Assembly: GCA_016704655.1 (NCBI GenBank)
Contig: JADIZR010000017.1
Location: 1 to 64,000, forward strand
DNA from: Pseudomonadota bacterium
GTDB lineage: Bacteria; Pseudomonadota; Gammaproteobacteria; Steroidobacterales; Steroidobacteraceae
Reading direction: 5' to 3'
DNA length: 64,000 bases
In this document: positions 36,481 to 44,530 of the stretch, one piece after another
How positions within the stretch are numbered: position 1 is the stretch's first letter
Layout of the letters: every line of letters starts with the position of its first letter
Position numbers and translations under genes: made by a program
Notes under the pieces: generated by a model
Told to the model about the DNA's origin: nothing
What the model saw: the letters and a program-made list of their open reading frames with translations, nothing else
Database searches by the model: none

Positions 36481-37318
36481 GTGCAGTCGAGATTGATGGC
36501 CACGGTGTACGCATGTCTACGCCCGTTCGCTCGCGTAATGCTTCGATCGGGCGTGACATACAAAAGCTTTGCTGAAATCGCAAAGACGGCTTTTGTTCAT
36601 GAGGCATTGCTTGAACGTGATGCAAAGGGGAGAGTCACCAATGCATCGCGCGTCGCTGTCAGAACGGGACTGTCCCGAAAGGAAGTCCGTCGTGTGTCGA
36701 GCTGACCTTGCTCAGGGACGGTCCGAAGAGTGGGGCGGCGGACCATGCGGGACCGCCGGCGCGGGTTTGCACGCATGGCATTTCGACCAGAGATTCGTTG
36801 GTCCCGAAGGCTCCCCTTTGGATTTGTGTTTCGAAGGGGAGAGTCCGAGCTTTACCGAACTCGTTAAGGCAGTCGGCGGAGATGTGCCTCCAGGGGCGGT
36901 TCGCGCTGAACTTTTTCGTGCCACTGCAGTGCAGGAGCTGGAAAACGGGCGACTTCGTCCGACGAAGAGATACTTCGTTCCAGGTGATTTCGATGAGAAA
37001 GCGATCACTGTAATGTCAAGCATGCTCTTCCCGTTGATTTCAGGTGTCGACCACAACTCCAACCCTTCCCGAAAGTCAGCTGGGTTCATCCAACGAATCG
37101 CCTATGCGAGGCTGAGTCCCGCTGATCGTGAGTCTTTTCGTGCTTGGTCGCGGGCCGAAGCGACACTCTTCATCGAATCTATCGATGACTGGCTTATTGC
37201 CAGAGAGGTTAAGGTAAGCGAAAGCGCTGATGTTCCTATCAGCGGAGTGGGTGTTTTTTATTACGAGGGGCCCGAGGCGGCAGACCTTCCAAGACCCGAG
37301 CCAGGGCTGGGGCAATAG
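36481..37318 (+). pseudogene. DUF6502 family gene broken by two frameshifts
   Basis: The family N-terminus (MATVYACLRPFARVMLRSGV and TGLSRKEVRRV) reads in one frame up to about 36696. A short middle piece (ELTLLRDGPKSGAADHAGPP) lies in a second frame. The C-terminal two thirds (LHAWHFDQRF through FIESIDDWL and VFYYEGPE) lies in a third, open to the stop at 37318. The first shift is at about 36693-36703 and the second in the GGGTTTGC near 36766, where one T appears missing. The intact relative at 42179-43027 shows the expected layout. GC is lower than in flanking core genes. Either a decayed paralogue or two assembly indels; the true start (GTG 36481 or ATG 36496) is uncertain. Confidence 0.75.
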
Positions 37319-37415
37319 AAAACGCGCGGCTTGCAGGCGACCGGCAGCAGCCGGCGAGGCCTTGACGACGCCGAACTGGCCGAGATCGAGTCGCGAATTC
37401 ATCGATCACCCGAGA

Positions 37416-37423
37416 CACGTGGG
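37416..37423. repeat. Left 8-bp target-site duplication of the IS66 element
   Basis: CACGTGGG, immediately before the left terminus TAAGCGCGCA. The identical 8-mer follows the right terminus at 40111-40118. Eight-base duplications are the rule for the IS66 family. Confidence 0.85.
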
Positions 37424-37499
37424 TAAGCGCGCAGGAACCGCGTTCTTCCCGGCTGAGGCCTGACCGGCCACGCTCTCTGCCTTTCAGACAAGGCGGAGG

Positions 37500-37837
37500 T
37501 GCGTGGTGACGGTGAGCTGACGGATAAACAACGAGTGGCGATGGACGCGCTGCAGGGGCGCGGGCGGCGGAGCTCGGACTGAGCGCGTACGCGCGGGCCA
37601 CCAGGCTCAACGCGCGACAGTTGCATGATTCGGTCGTCGCGCTGCGCCGACGCGGCGTGCTGCCGCCGACGGATCGACCGCGGCCGCGCAAAGTGCGTTT
37701 GTCGCGGTGCGCGTCGTGAACACGCCGCCGTCCGATGCGCCATCGCCGCCGCGCACCGGGATGGTCGCCGAGTAATCCACGCAGCTGGTCTGGTGATCGA
37801 GTGCGGCGAGTGGCCCGACGGCATGGCTGGGCGGTGC
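37500..37837 (+). pseudogene. tnpA: Degenerate IS66 tnpA region
   Basis: No complete frame. A helix-turn-helix-like stretch (ELGLSAYARATRLNARQLHD followed by SVVALRRRGVLPP) occurs between about 37574 and 37665, resembling the small IS66 TnpA accessory proteins in position and helix pattern. The residues before and after it are in other frames. Boundaries are approximate. Identification depends mostly on its place just upstream of tnpB. Confidence 0.5.
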
Positions 37838-37852
37838 TGACGGGTCGAGGAG

Positions 37853-38207
37853 ATGCTGCGTCCTGACCGTCTCGAGCGGGTGTTACCTGCACCGCACGCC
37901 GGTCGACATGCGCAAGCAGATGGACGGGCTGGCGCTGCTGGCGAAGGACGTGATCCGGCAGGACCCGCTGTCGGGTGCGCTGTTCGTGTTCGTCAACGCG
38001 CAACGGACCAAGCTGAAGATGCTGGTCTGGGAGCGGAACGGCTTCTCGGTCTGGTACAAGCGGCTGGAGCGACATCGCTTTCACTGGCCGCGGAGCGGCG
38101 ACGCGGTCCTGACGTTGACGGGCGAACAACTCAACTGGCTGCTCGACGGCTACGATGTGTGGCGGATGAAGCCGCACGAAGCGCTGTATTTCCCGGTACT
38201 TTCGTGA
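37853..38207 (+). pseudogene. tnpB: IS66 tnpB with one frameshift
   Basis: From the ATG at 37853 (after GAGGAG) the frame gives MLRPDRLERV; an extra T near 37884 then shifts it. Dropping that base restores YLHRTPVDMRKQMDGLALL and the remainder, open to the TGA at 38205-38207. The downstream part (KLKMLVWERNGFSVWYKRLE) is the diagnostic IS66 Orf2 core, expected to assist the TnpC transposase. About 117 residues when corrected, which is full length for the family. Confidence 0.85.
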
Positions 38208-39761
38208 GTCGGCGCGGCGTTCGCGTCCGTTATAATTGCGCGCGACTCACTCTCACCACGCCTCCGGCCCGACCGACGCTGCCGCATCGCGGCGCGACTC
38301 GCCACTGACGCGAGGCGCGGAACACGGCTGCTCGAGGAAGAGAACCGCTGGCTGAAGGCGCAGCTGTACGGCCGCTCATCGGAGCGGCGGCCGGCGGAGG
38401 ATCGTGCGCCGGAGCAGGCATGGCTGTTCAACGAGGCCGAGGCGCTGGCCGCCGCGGCTCGAGGCCCCCGGACGATCACGATCCCGGCCCACGACCGGGC
38501 GAAGCGCGGCCGCAAGAAGCTCGCTGCCGATCTGCCGCGGGTCGAAGTCCTGCACGACCTGCCCGACGAGCAGAAGGTGTGCCCGCAGGACGGGACGCCG
38601 CTCGAGCGGATCGGCGAGGAGACTGCCGAGCAGCTCGAGTTCATCCCGGCACGGGTGCGGGTCCTCGAGCACGTCCGGCCGAAGTACGCCTGCCCGTGCT
38701 GCCGGCAGGGGGTGCAGATCGCGCCCGCCGCTGGCGATCTTCCCGAAGAGCATCGCCACCCCCTCGCTGCTCGCCCACATCACCACCGCCAAGTTCGTCG
38801 ACGGCGTGCCGCTCTACCGCCAGGGAGCCGCAGTTCGGCCGCCTGGGGATCCCGCTCAGCCGCGGCACCATGGCGATGTGGGCGATCCGACTGGGCGGAC
38901 GCTCTCGTGCCACTGATCAACCTGCTGAACGAGCACTTGCTCGCCGAGTCGGTCATTCACTGCGACGACGGCCGATTGCAGGTCCTCCAAGAGCGACAAG
39001 GCGCCAACCGCCGACCACTGGATTGGGTGCGCTGCGCCGGTCCGCCGGGCGGCGCATCGTGCTGTTCGACTACGACCCCTCGCGAGGAGGGCCGTGCCGT
39101 TGCGGCTGCTGGAGGTTTTCGGGGCGTTGGTCACCGACGGCTATGCGCCTACGACGGGGCGGCTGCAGGCTCAAGCTGACGCACGCCGGGTGTATGGCCC
39201 ACTGCCGCGTTACTTCGAGAGGCCAGGAAGGCCGGATCAAACGCCGGCCACGCCAAGGCCGCGCTCGAGTTCACGGCAAGCTGTCGCTGGTCGAGCGCTT
39301 GCTCTGGGACCGCGACCGTCCCGTCACGCCGGCAGAGCGGGTCACGGTCCGCCAGCAGAAGTCCGCGCCGATCATGCCGGCCTTCCACGCCTGGCTCGAG
39401 GCCCTCGCACCCCAGGTGCTGCCCGAGAGCCGCCTTGGCAAGGCTGTGCACTACGCCCTCGGCCAGTGGCCGAAGCTCAGCGTGTTCCTGACCCACGGCG
39501 AGTGCCGATGCACAACAACCGCTGCGAGAACGCCATCCGGCCATTTGTCGTCGGTCGCAAAGGCTGGTTGTTCTCCGACACCGTCCCGGGTGCGCGCGCG
39601 AGCGCCAACCTCTACTCGCTCGTCGAGACAGCGAAGGCCAACGGCGTCGAGCCTCACGCCTACCTGACCTTCCTGTTCGAGCGCCTGCCGCAACTCAGTC
39701 CGTCGAGGACTTCGAGGCCGTACTGCCCTGGAACGTCAAGGCCGCGGCCTCCATCCAGTAG
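38204..39761 (+). pseudogene. tnpC: IS66 tnpC transposase with several frameshifts
   Basis: The GTG at 38204 overlaps the tnpB stop (GTGA). The frame then changes several times, but the parts follow the family order: leucine-zipper-like ENRWLKAQLYGRSSERR, the zinc-finger region VCPQDGTPLERIGEE and PKYACPCC, then LINLLNEHLLAESVIHCDDG (first catalytic Asp), IVLFDYDPSRGG, ALAPQVLPESRLGKAVHYAL and NNRCENAIRPFVVGRKGWLF (catalytic Glu). Stop at 39759-39761. Total length corresponds to about 519 codons, normal for IS66 TnpC. At least five single-base shifts are needed to make it continuous. Confidence 0.85.
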
Positions 39762-39773
39762 CCGAGCCCGCGC

Positions 39774-40099
39774 ATGGGCAACACCTGGATCGTCGATCTA
39801 CGTCACTACCTGACGCCTGCCGGGGCGATGGCGGACATGCCGTCGCGCACGCCTGCTCGCCGAGTACTTCGCGAGCATCGTAGTCGACGCCACCTTCAGC
39901 ACTGACGAGGCACCCACCGTGCGCTGTCGGCGACGCCCGAAGCATCGCCGTTGCGTCGGGCACCATCATGTGCTATCCCGCTGCCGATGATCTCGACCGG
40001 ATCTACTGGTACTGCCCGGTCTGCGACGACAACGGCCTCATCAGCGGCTGGCAGAACACCCTCTGGGACGGATTCGCAGAAGAGCAGCCACGCGGTTAA
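39774..40099 (+). pseudogene. IS66 accessory CxxC-containing small protein, frameshifted
   Basis: Starts MGNTWIVDLRHYLTPAGAMA, then after a one-base shift continues LLAEYFASIVVDATFSTDEA and, after another, MCYPAADDLDRIYWYCPVCD with NGLISGWQNTLWDGF to the TAA at 40097-40099. The CPVC knuckle with upstream RCRRRP suggests a small zinc-binding protein. Similar short genes are found 3' of tnpC in some IS66-type elements. Two shifts break it here. Role unknown. Confidence 0.6.
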
Positions 40100-40110
40100 T
40101 TGCGCGCTTA

Positions 40111-40118
40111 CACGTGGG
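40111..40118. repeat. Right 8-bp target-site duplication of the IS66 element
   Basis: CACGTGGG, directly after the right terminus GCGCGCTTA and identical to 37416-37423. From here to 40192 no gene is recognised. Confidence 0.85.
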
Positions 40119-40192
40119 CGTCCGGGATCAACACCTCCGGGCTAATCGGGAACATCGCACCCTGATCCCGAGACTCACCTCGACATGACCCA

Positions 40193-40226
40193 TCAACGAA
40201 AATGCCCGTGACTGACGTCACGGGCA
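40193..40226 (-). terminator. Terminator of the octapeptide-repeat gene
   Basis: Perfect 9-bp stem TGCCCGTGA (40203-40211) and TCACGGGCA (40218-40226) with a six-base loop. On the minus strand it is followed by TTTTCGTTG, a typical short U-tract. It lies about 80 bp beyond the stop of the repeat gene at 40308. Confidence 0.75.
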
Positions 40227-40307
40227 CTCCCTACAATCCCAGCCTTCAAATCAAGTGTCTTTACGCACTCTGCTTGGCGCGCCTTCTTTACTGTCGGATA
40301 TCACCGA

Positions 40308-42114
40308 CTACTTTACGTGCAGCTGCTCAGCGAGCACGACACCCTGACGGACGGGTTGCGTGCCGACGAGAAGGACAAGGCTGCCTGCAGTCGGAGCTTT
40401 TGCTGATTTGGTCGATGAAATGTCGACGGTGATACCGTTGACTATCATCGTACCGACATTCGCATCTAGGTCGATAACACGACCGCTCACAACCACTTTC
40501 GATGAGCCGGCAACATAGCCCGTAGGCATGAAGCGCAACTTCATCTGCTCGACGGTACCCGAATCCGACATGCGTCCAGAGACTGCGACCATCAATTGGT
40601 GACCTCCGGCAAGAGATTCCTCAACTCTTGCGACGGACGGCAACTTCAAATTACGACCCAGTACGCTGATTGTGTTGGTTGCAGCGTCGACTTTGTCGAC
40701 AGCACCCATGATTAAGACCTGGTCCTTTCCTGTTCCAATTATGGCGTTGCGCGAGTGCTTGCCCTTGCCGGTGCCGATAATCGCGTCAGCGCCGGTGCCA
40801 ATGATCGCATCAGCCCCAGTACCGATGATGGCGTCGGCGCCAGTACCGATGATGGCGTCAGCCCCCGTGCCAATGATCGCATCAGCCCCAGTACCGATGA
40901 TGGCGTCAGCGCCGGTGCCAATGATCGCATCAGCCCCAGTACCAATGATGGCGTCGGCCCCGGTGCCAATGATCGCATCAGCCCCAGTACCGATGATGGC
41001 GTCGGCGCCAGTACCGATGATGGCGTCAGCCCCCGTGCCAATGATCGCGTCAGCCCCCGTACCGATAACTCCGTCAGCGCCGGTGCCAATGATCGCATCA
41101 GCCCCAGTACCAATGATGGCGTCAGCCCCGGTGCCAATGATCGCATCAGCCCCAGTACCGATGATGGCGTCAGCGCCGGTGCCAATGATCGCATCAGCCC
41201 CAGTACCGATGATGGCGTCAGCGCCGGTGCCAATGATCGCATCAGCCCCAGTACCAATGATGGCGTCAGCCCCGGTGCCAATGATCGCATCAGCCCCAGT
41301 ACCGATGATGGCGTCAGCGCCGGTGCCAATGATCGCATCAACCCCAGTACCAATGATGGCGTCGGCCCCGGTGCCAATGATCGCATCAGCCCCAGTACCG
41401 ATGATGGCGTCGGCGCCGGTGCCAATGATCGCATCAGCCCCAGTACCGATGATGGCGTCAGCCCCGGTGCCAATGATCGCATCAGCCCCAGTACCGATGA
41501 TGGCGTCGGCGCCGGTGCCAATGATCGCATCAGCCCCAGTACCAATGATGGCGTCAGCCCCGGTGCCAATGATCGCATCAGCCCCAGTACCGATGATGGC
41601 GTCAGCGCCGGTGCCAATGATCGCATCAGCCCCAGTACCGATGATGGCGTCGGCGCCGGTGCCAATGATCGCATCAGCCCCAGTACCAATGATGGCGTCA
41701 GCCCCGGTGCCAATGATCGCATCAGCCCCAGTACCGATGATGGCGTCAGCGCCGGTGCCAATGATCGCATCCCCAGTCACCAATGATGGCGTCGGCCCCG
41801 GTGCCAATGATCGCATCGCCCCAGTACCGATGATGGCGTCGGCGCCGGTACCAATGATCGCATCAGCCCCGGTACCAATGATGGCGTCGCCCGGTGCCAA
41901 TGATGGCGTCAGCCCCAGTACCAATGATGGCGTCAGCGCCGGTGTCAATGATCGCATCAGCCCCAGTACCGATGATGGCGTCGGCCCCGGTGCCAATGAT
42001 GGCTTCCGTCGAGGATTTGGCATTGACCTGGGTCGGAGCCACGGCACCGCTAACCGCGAGCGCGGTTGCAATCGCAACTGCGATACCCGATTTCTTGTAG
42101 ACCTTCACGTTCAT
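40308..42114 (-). CDS. Secreted octapeptide-repeat protein, frameshifted in this assembly
   Basis: Start ATG at 42114, with AAGGGGA upstream. The N-terminus is a Sec signal peptide (residues 1-32, ending PTQVNA). About 50 copies of the octapeptide ADAIIGTG follow, then a 152-residue C-terminal domain with two related beta-rich stretches (VLIMGAVDKVDAATNTISV and VVVSGRVIDLDANVGTMIV) of DUF5666-like appearance. Rare variants in the array are VDA, DGV and IIDTG. Three small indels between 41765 and 41890 (-2, -1, -2 bases) shift the frame 0 to 2 to 0 to 2, so the unrepaired frame stops early. Repaired length is about 603 residues. It lies 64 bp after a DUF6502 gene on the same strand. No function is known; a repetitive extracellular or periplasmic structural protein is one possibility. 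Confidence 0.75.
40767..42003 (-). repeat. Tandem array of 24-bp units (48-bp higher-order period)
   Basis: About 52 units of 24 bp. Two sequence types mostly alternate, giving a 48-bp period. On the plus strand they read about GTGCCAATGATCGCATCAGC and GTACCGATGATGGCGTCAGC, each plus four bases. Differences between types fall at codon third positions of the ADAIIGTG frame and are nearly all synonymous. The unit lacks stop codons in several frames of both strands, so long artificial ORFs appear there. Confidence 0.92.
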
Positions 42115-42178
42115 TACCGTAGTCCCCTTAATTTTTCTCGCAGTCGATCCATCGGCCCAGACGCATTGAAATCGATTG

Positions 42179-43027
42179 TTACTGAATCGATTCTTGATCG
42201 GATTGATCGTCCACTGGACGAACAAACATGTACATCGCCACGCCGACTTTCACGCTTTGATCAGCACCACTCCGCGCGGCTTCTGCTTCACGTGTTGAAA
42301 GCCAATCGTCCAAAGATTCCAGGAACTGTTGTCCGCGATCCTTAACGTAGCGATCAAAGTCCAATGCGTCCGTTGGGGTGATCCCGTTGGGTGCCCAAAC
42401 ACGGCGCTCAAAAATCTTTTGGTCTTCGTCGGGACGAAGGTTTTGATCGAGCGTCTTTGCCAGATCGGTGAATGCGACTGACATCGCGTGGAATTTCGCA
42501 GGGTCTGCGGCGGACGGAATGTAGGAGCGGATTAAGACGCGGTAGTAACCATTGCCCAAATCCAGTACAGCCCCAATTCTCTTGAATTCGTCAAGCATCT
42601 CGTCGGCCGGAACGTCGCTCGTATACCGGCGAACAAGTTCAGTGAAACTTCGGCGACCAATCGGACCTTCAAACTGCACTTCGTACGGAATGCCGTACGG
42701 GCCAGTGAAATCCGAGTCCTGGTGCCAACCCGTCAACAACCGGCCGACCCTGCTCAGCCGACCGAGAAGTGCCTGGGCGTCTTCGTCGGTCTGAGTAAGT
42801 AGGCGGGAAACCTCTAGGCGAGTGAGGCCCGTCGTAATTGCGATTCTGGAAACCGACTGACGCGAATCTGGCGTTTGCAGCACGTCCTGCGCCGAGTCGA
42901 CGAAGACGGACTTCAGCAACTCCGCGAACTCGCCGTACGAAACCCCATTCCGTACGAGAATCCGGACGAGCGGGCGCATCAGCGGCCGAAACGCAGACAA
43001 GAGCGTTGCTTTAAAGTTTTCGCTCAT
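42179..43027 (-). CDS. DUF6502 family protein, possible regulator
   Basis: About 282 residues from the ATG at 43027 (MSENFKATLLSAFRPLMRPL); an upstream ATG at 43078 adds 17 residues without family resemblance. The N-terminal third (FRPLMRPLVRILVRNGVSYG, then SRIAITTGLTRLEVSRLL) looks like a winged-helix or helix-turn-helix unit. The middle contains FEGPIGRRSFTELVRRYTSD and the C-terminal part FLESLDDWLSTREAE, both shared with the broken paralogue at 36481-37318. Function of DUF6502 is not established. It is the promoter-proximal gene of a two-gene unit with the octapeptide-repeat gene, and its promoter is overlapped by a palindrome, so an autoregulatory DNA-binding role is a reasonable hypothesis. 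Confidence 0.8.
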   Translation of the reverse strand: MSENFKATLLSAFRPLMRPLVRILVRNGVSYGEFAELLKSVFVDSAQDVLQTPDSRQSVSRIAITTGLTRLEVSRLLTQTDEDAQALLGRLSRVGRLLTGWHQDSDFTGPYGIPYEVQFEGPIGRRSFTELVRRYTSDVPADEMLDEFKRIGAVLDLGNGYYRVLIRSYIPSAADPAKFHAMSVAFTDLAKTLDQNLRPDEDQKIFERRVWAPNGITPTDALDFDRYVKDRGQQFLESLDDWLSTREAEAARSGADQSVKVGVAMYMFVRPVDDQSDQESIQ

Positions 43028-43088
43028 TCCCAGCCCCGTAAAGGGCAGCTCCGGACTGATTGCTATGGCGGCTGACATTGGGGTTATT

Positions 43089-43133
43089 GTTAACTTCGCG
43101 AGTTAACTATATCCGGGGAACCCTCTCGGTCAA
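43089..43133 (-). promoter_or_regulatory. Sigma-70 promoter with overlapping palindromic operator
   Basis: On the minus strand: -35 TTGACC (43133-43128), 16-base spacer, -10 TATAGT (43111-43106), start near 43099. A perfect inverted repeat GTTAACT-N5-AGTTAAC occupies 43089-43107 and covers the end of the -10 and the start site, the position expected of a repressor operator. It drives the DUF6502/octapeptide-repeat pair. Confidence 0.7.
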
Positions 43134-43552
43134 GACTTCAACATATTCGGGGAGTTACGCGAGCGTCTTCAGGGAGGCTCTGGAAGGGGGGGCGACCGGC
43201 GACGCTGGTTAAATTTCAACCAGATCAGGGGGCTGGGAGAGAACCCTCAATTGGCCCGCAGGTACCGCTTGAGGCCGGCGGAGGCGCTCGCAGTTGGCAT
43301 ATGTAAAGTCCATTCCGGCTCGATCTGGGCGTAAATGCGTCAAAACCGGCATTCTGTGAAACGCGTCACACTTTTTAATCTAATCCTTAAAAAACAATAA
43401 TATAGATACGTTTATTAAAGTAAAAAGTAAATTCTGTCAGACGCCTACTCAAGCGCCCGTAAAACACTCATAGGGAACATGCGTCGAACCGGTTTGGTGA
43501 CCACCTCGATTCGCAGTTGCAACTTGGTGATGACGTCCCGATAGGTCCAACG
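43134..43552. other. Gene-free, partly AT-rich intergenic region
   Basis: About 420 bp without a supportable gene. The part from about 43365 to 43435 is strongly AT-rich (for example AACAATAATATAGATACG), unlike the rest of the window. A weak inverted repeat CTGGTT-N7-AACCAG lies at 43205-43223. A short minus-strand frame at 43468-43686 overlaps the terminator and the PpiC gene and is not credible. Confidence 0.6.
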
Positions 43553-43586
43553 AAAACGGCCGGTTCCCCTCGCGGGAAACCGGCCG
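43553..43586 (-). terminator. Terminator of the PpiC lipoprotein gene
   Basis: GC-rich stem CGGCCGGTTCCCC (43557-43569) against GGGAAACCGGCCG, with a short loop. On the minus strand it is followed by TTTTC (AAAA at 43553-43556 on the plus strand). It lies 26 bp past the stop codon at 43613. Confidence 0.8.
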
Positions 43587-43612
43587 TGGCCAGCAAAAAA
43601 ATAACTTGACCG

Positions 43613-44464
43613 TCAGTTGGTCTTCTGAATCTTTGCCGTCTTGCGAAGATCGTCGAGGTAGGCCTGCAGCTTCTTCCGCTGCGCAAACATCTTCACCTGC
43701 TCCTTGACCTCTTCGAACGCGGGAGCGCTCGGAGCGCGCACGTCCTCCAGCTGGATCACGTGAAAGCCGTACTCCGTCTGCACGGGCTCGGTGGTCGTCT
43801 TGCCCTTCTCGAGTTTCGCGAGGGCCTCGGCGAACGGCTTCACCATCGTCTGCGCCGAGAACCAGCCCAAATCGCCGCCCTTGGCCGCGCTGCCCGGATC
43901 CTTCGACTGTTTCTTCGCGATCTTCGCGAAATCGCCGCCGGCCTGCAGTTCCTTGATGATGGCGTCAGCGGCTTCCTTCTTCTCGACCAGGATGTGCCGC
44001 GCCTTGTATTCCTTGGGCATGTTCGCCACTTCGGAATCGTAGGCTGCCTTCACTTCGTCATCCGACACCGGATGCGACTTCACGTACTTCTCACTCGCGG
44101 CTTCCGCGAGGATCTGCATGTGCAGCAGGTCGAGCCGGGACTTCACGTCCGCAGTCTCGGCCAGGCCGTCCTTTTCGGCGGACTGCGCGGCAAGCGTCAT
44201 GTTCACGAGCTGCTCGAGCAGCGCGTCCTTCTGTTCCGTGGTCGCTTCGGCAGCGGGCTTGCCGGTGACGGCCTGCAGGAACGTGTCGAGCAGCTGCGAG
44301 TTGATCTCCTTGCCGTTGACGGTAACGAGCGTCGGCGAGGCCTTTTCGGCTGGCGCTGACGCCGGGCTTGCAGGCTTGGCTGCATCGTCAGCGGGCTTCG
44401 TGCACGCAGTGGTGCCTAGCGCGATGGTGGCGCCGAGCAGGAGGGCGGTCTTCAGGTTTCGCAT
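43613..44464 (-). CDS. PpiC/parvulin-type peptidyl-prolyl isomerase lipoprotein
   Basis: 283 residues. The signal peptide ends in a lipobox LGTTAC (Cys21), so it is a predicted lipoprotein. A low-complexity Ala/Pro/Lys linker (22-45) and a helical SurA-like N-domain precede the parvulin domain from EYKARHILVEKKEAADAI (about residue 153) through KQSKDPGSAAKGGDLGWF to YGFHVIQLEDVR (about 250). It probably helps fold proteins in the periplasm, similar to PrsA- or PpiD-type foldases. Confidence 0.93.
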   Translation of the reverse strand: MRNLKTALLLGATIALGTTACTKPADDAAKPASPASAPAEKASPTLVTVNGKEINSQLLDTFLQAVTGKPAAEATTEQKDALLEQLVNMTLAAQSAEKDGLAETADVKSRLDLLHMQILAEAASEKYVKSHPVSDDEVKAAYDSEVANMPKEYKARHILVEKKEAADAIIKELQAGGDFAKIAKKQSKDPGSAAKGGDLGWFSAQTMVKPFAEALAKLEKGKTTTEPVQTEYGFHVIQLEDVRAPSAPAFEEVKEQVKMFAQRKKLQAYLDDLRKTAKIQKTN

Positions 44465-44530
44465 CGATGAGCCTCTATGGATGGTGCGTGAGGGCGTCCG
44501 GATGGACGCGTAAATGGGGAAGCTTGGTCG

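Larger units (their letters stand above)
37424..40110 (+). mobile_element. IS66-family insertion sequence, complete ends, eroded genes
   Basis: 2687 bp bounded by inverted ends: the left reads TAAGCGCGCAGGAACCGCGT and the right, on the other strand, TAAGCGCGCAATTAACCGCG. They match over ten bases and again after a one-base offset. Both sides carry the 8-bp duplication CACGTGGG. Inside, in IS66 order, are remnants of tnpA, tnpB, tnpC and a small CxxC accessory gene, all on the plus strand and all interrupted by single-base indels. The conserved ends and duplication imply recent or single-step insertion, while the coding damage makes autonomous transposition unlikely unless the indels are sequencing errors. 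Confidence 0.88.

Noticed and set aside
40767..42003. CRISPR array
   Set aside because: Units are contiguous and nearly identical at 24/48 bp with no unique spacers and no cas genes nearby.
40672..42345. Long plus-strand frames through the repeat array (557 and 343 residues, Met/Pro/Ser-rich)
   Set aside because: They exist because the 24-bp unit lacks stops in several frames. The minus frame has a signal peptide, ribosome site, conserved C-terminal domain, terminator and synonymous variation; the plus frames have none of these.
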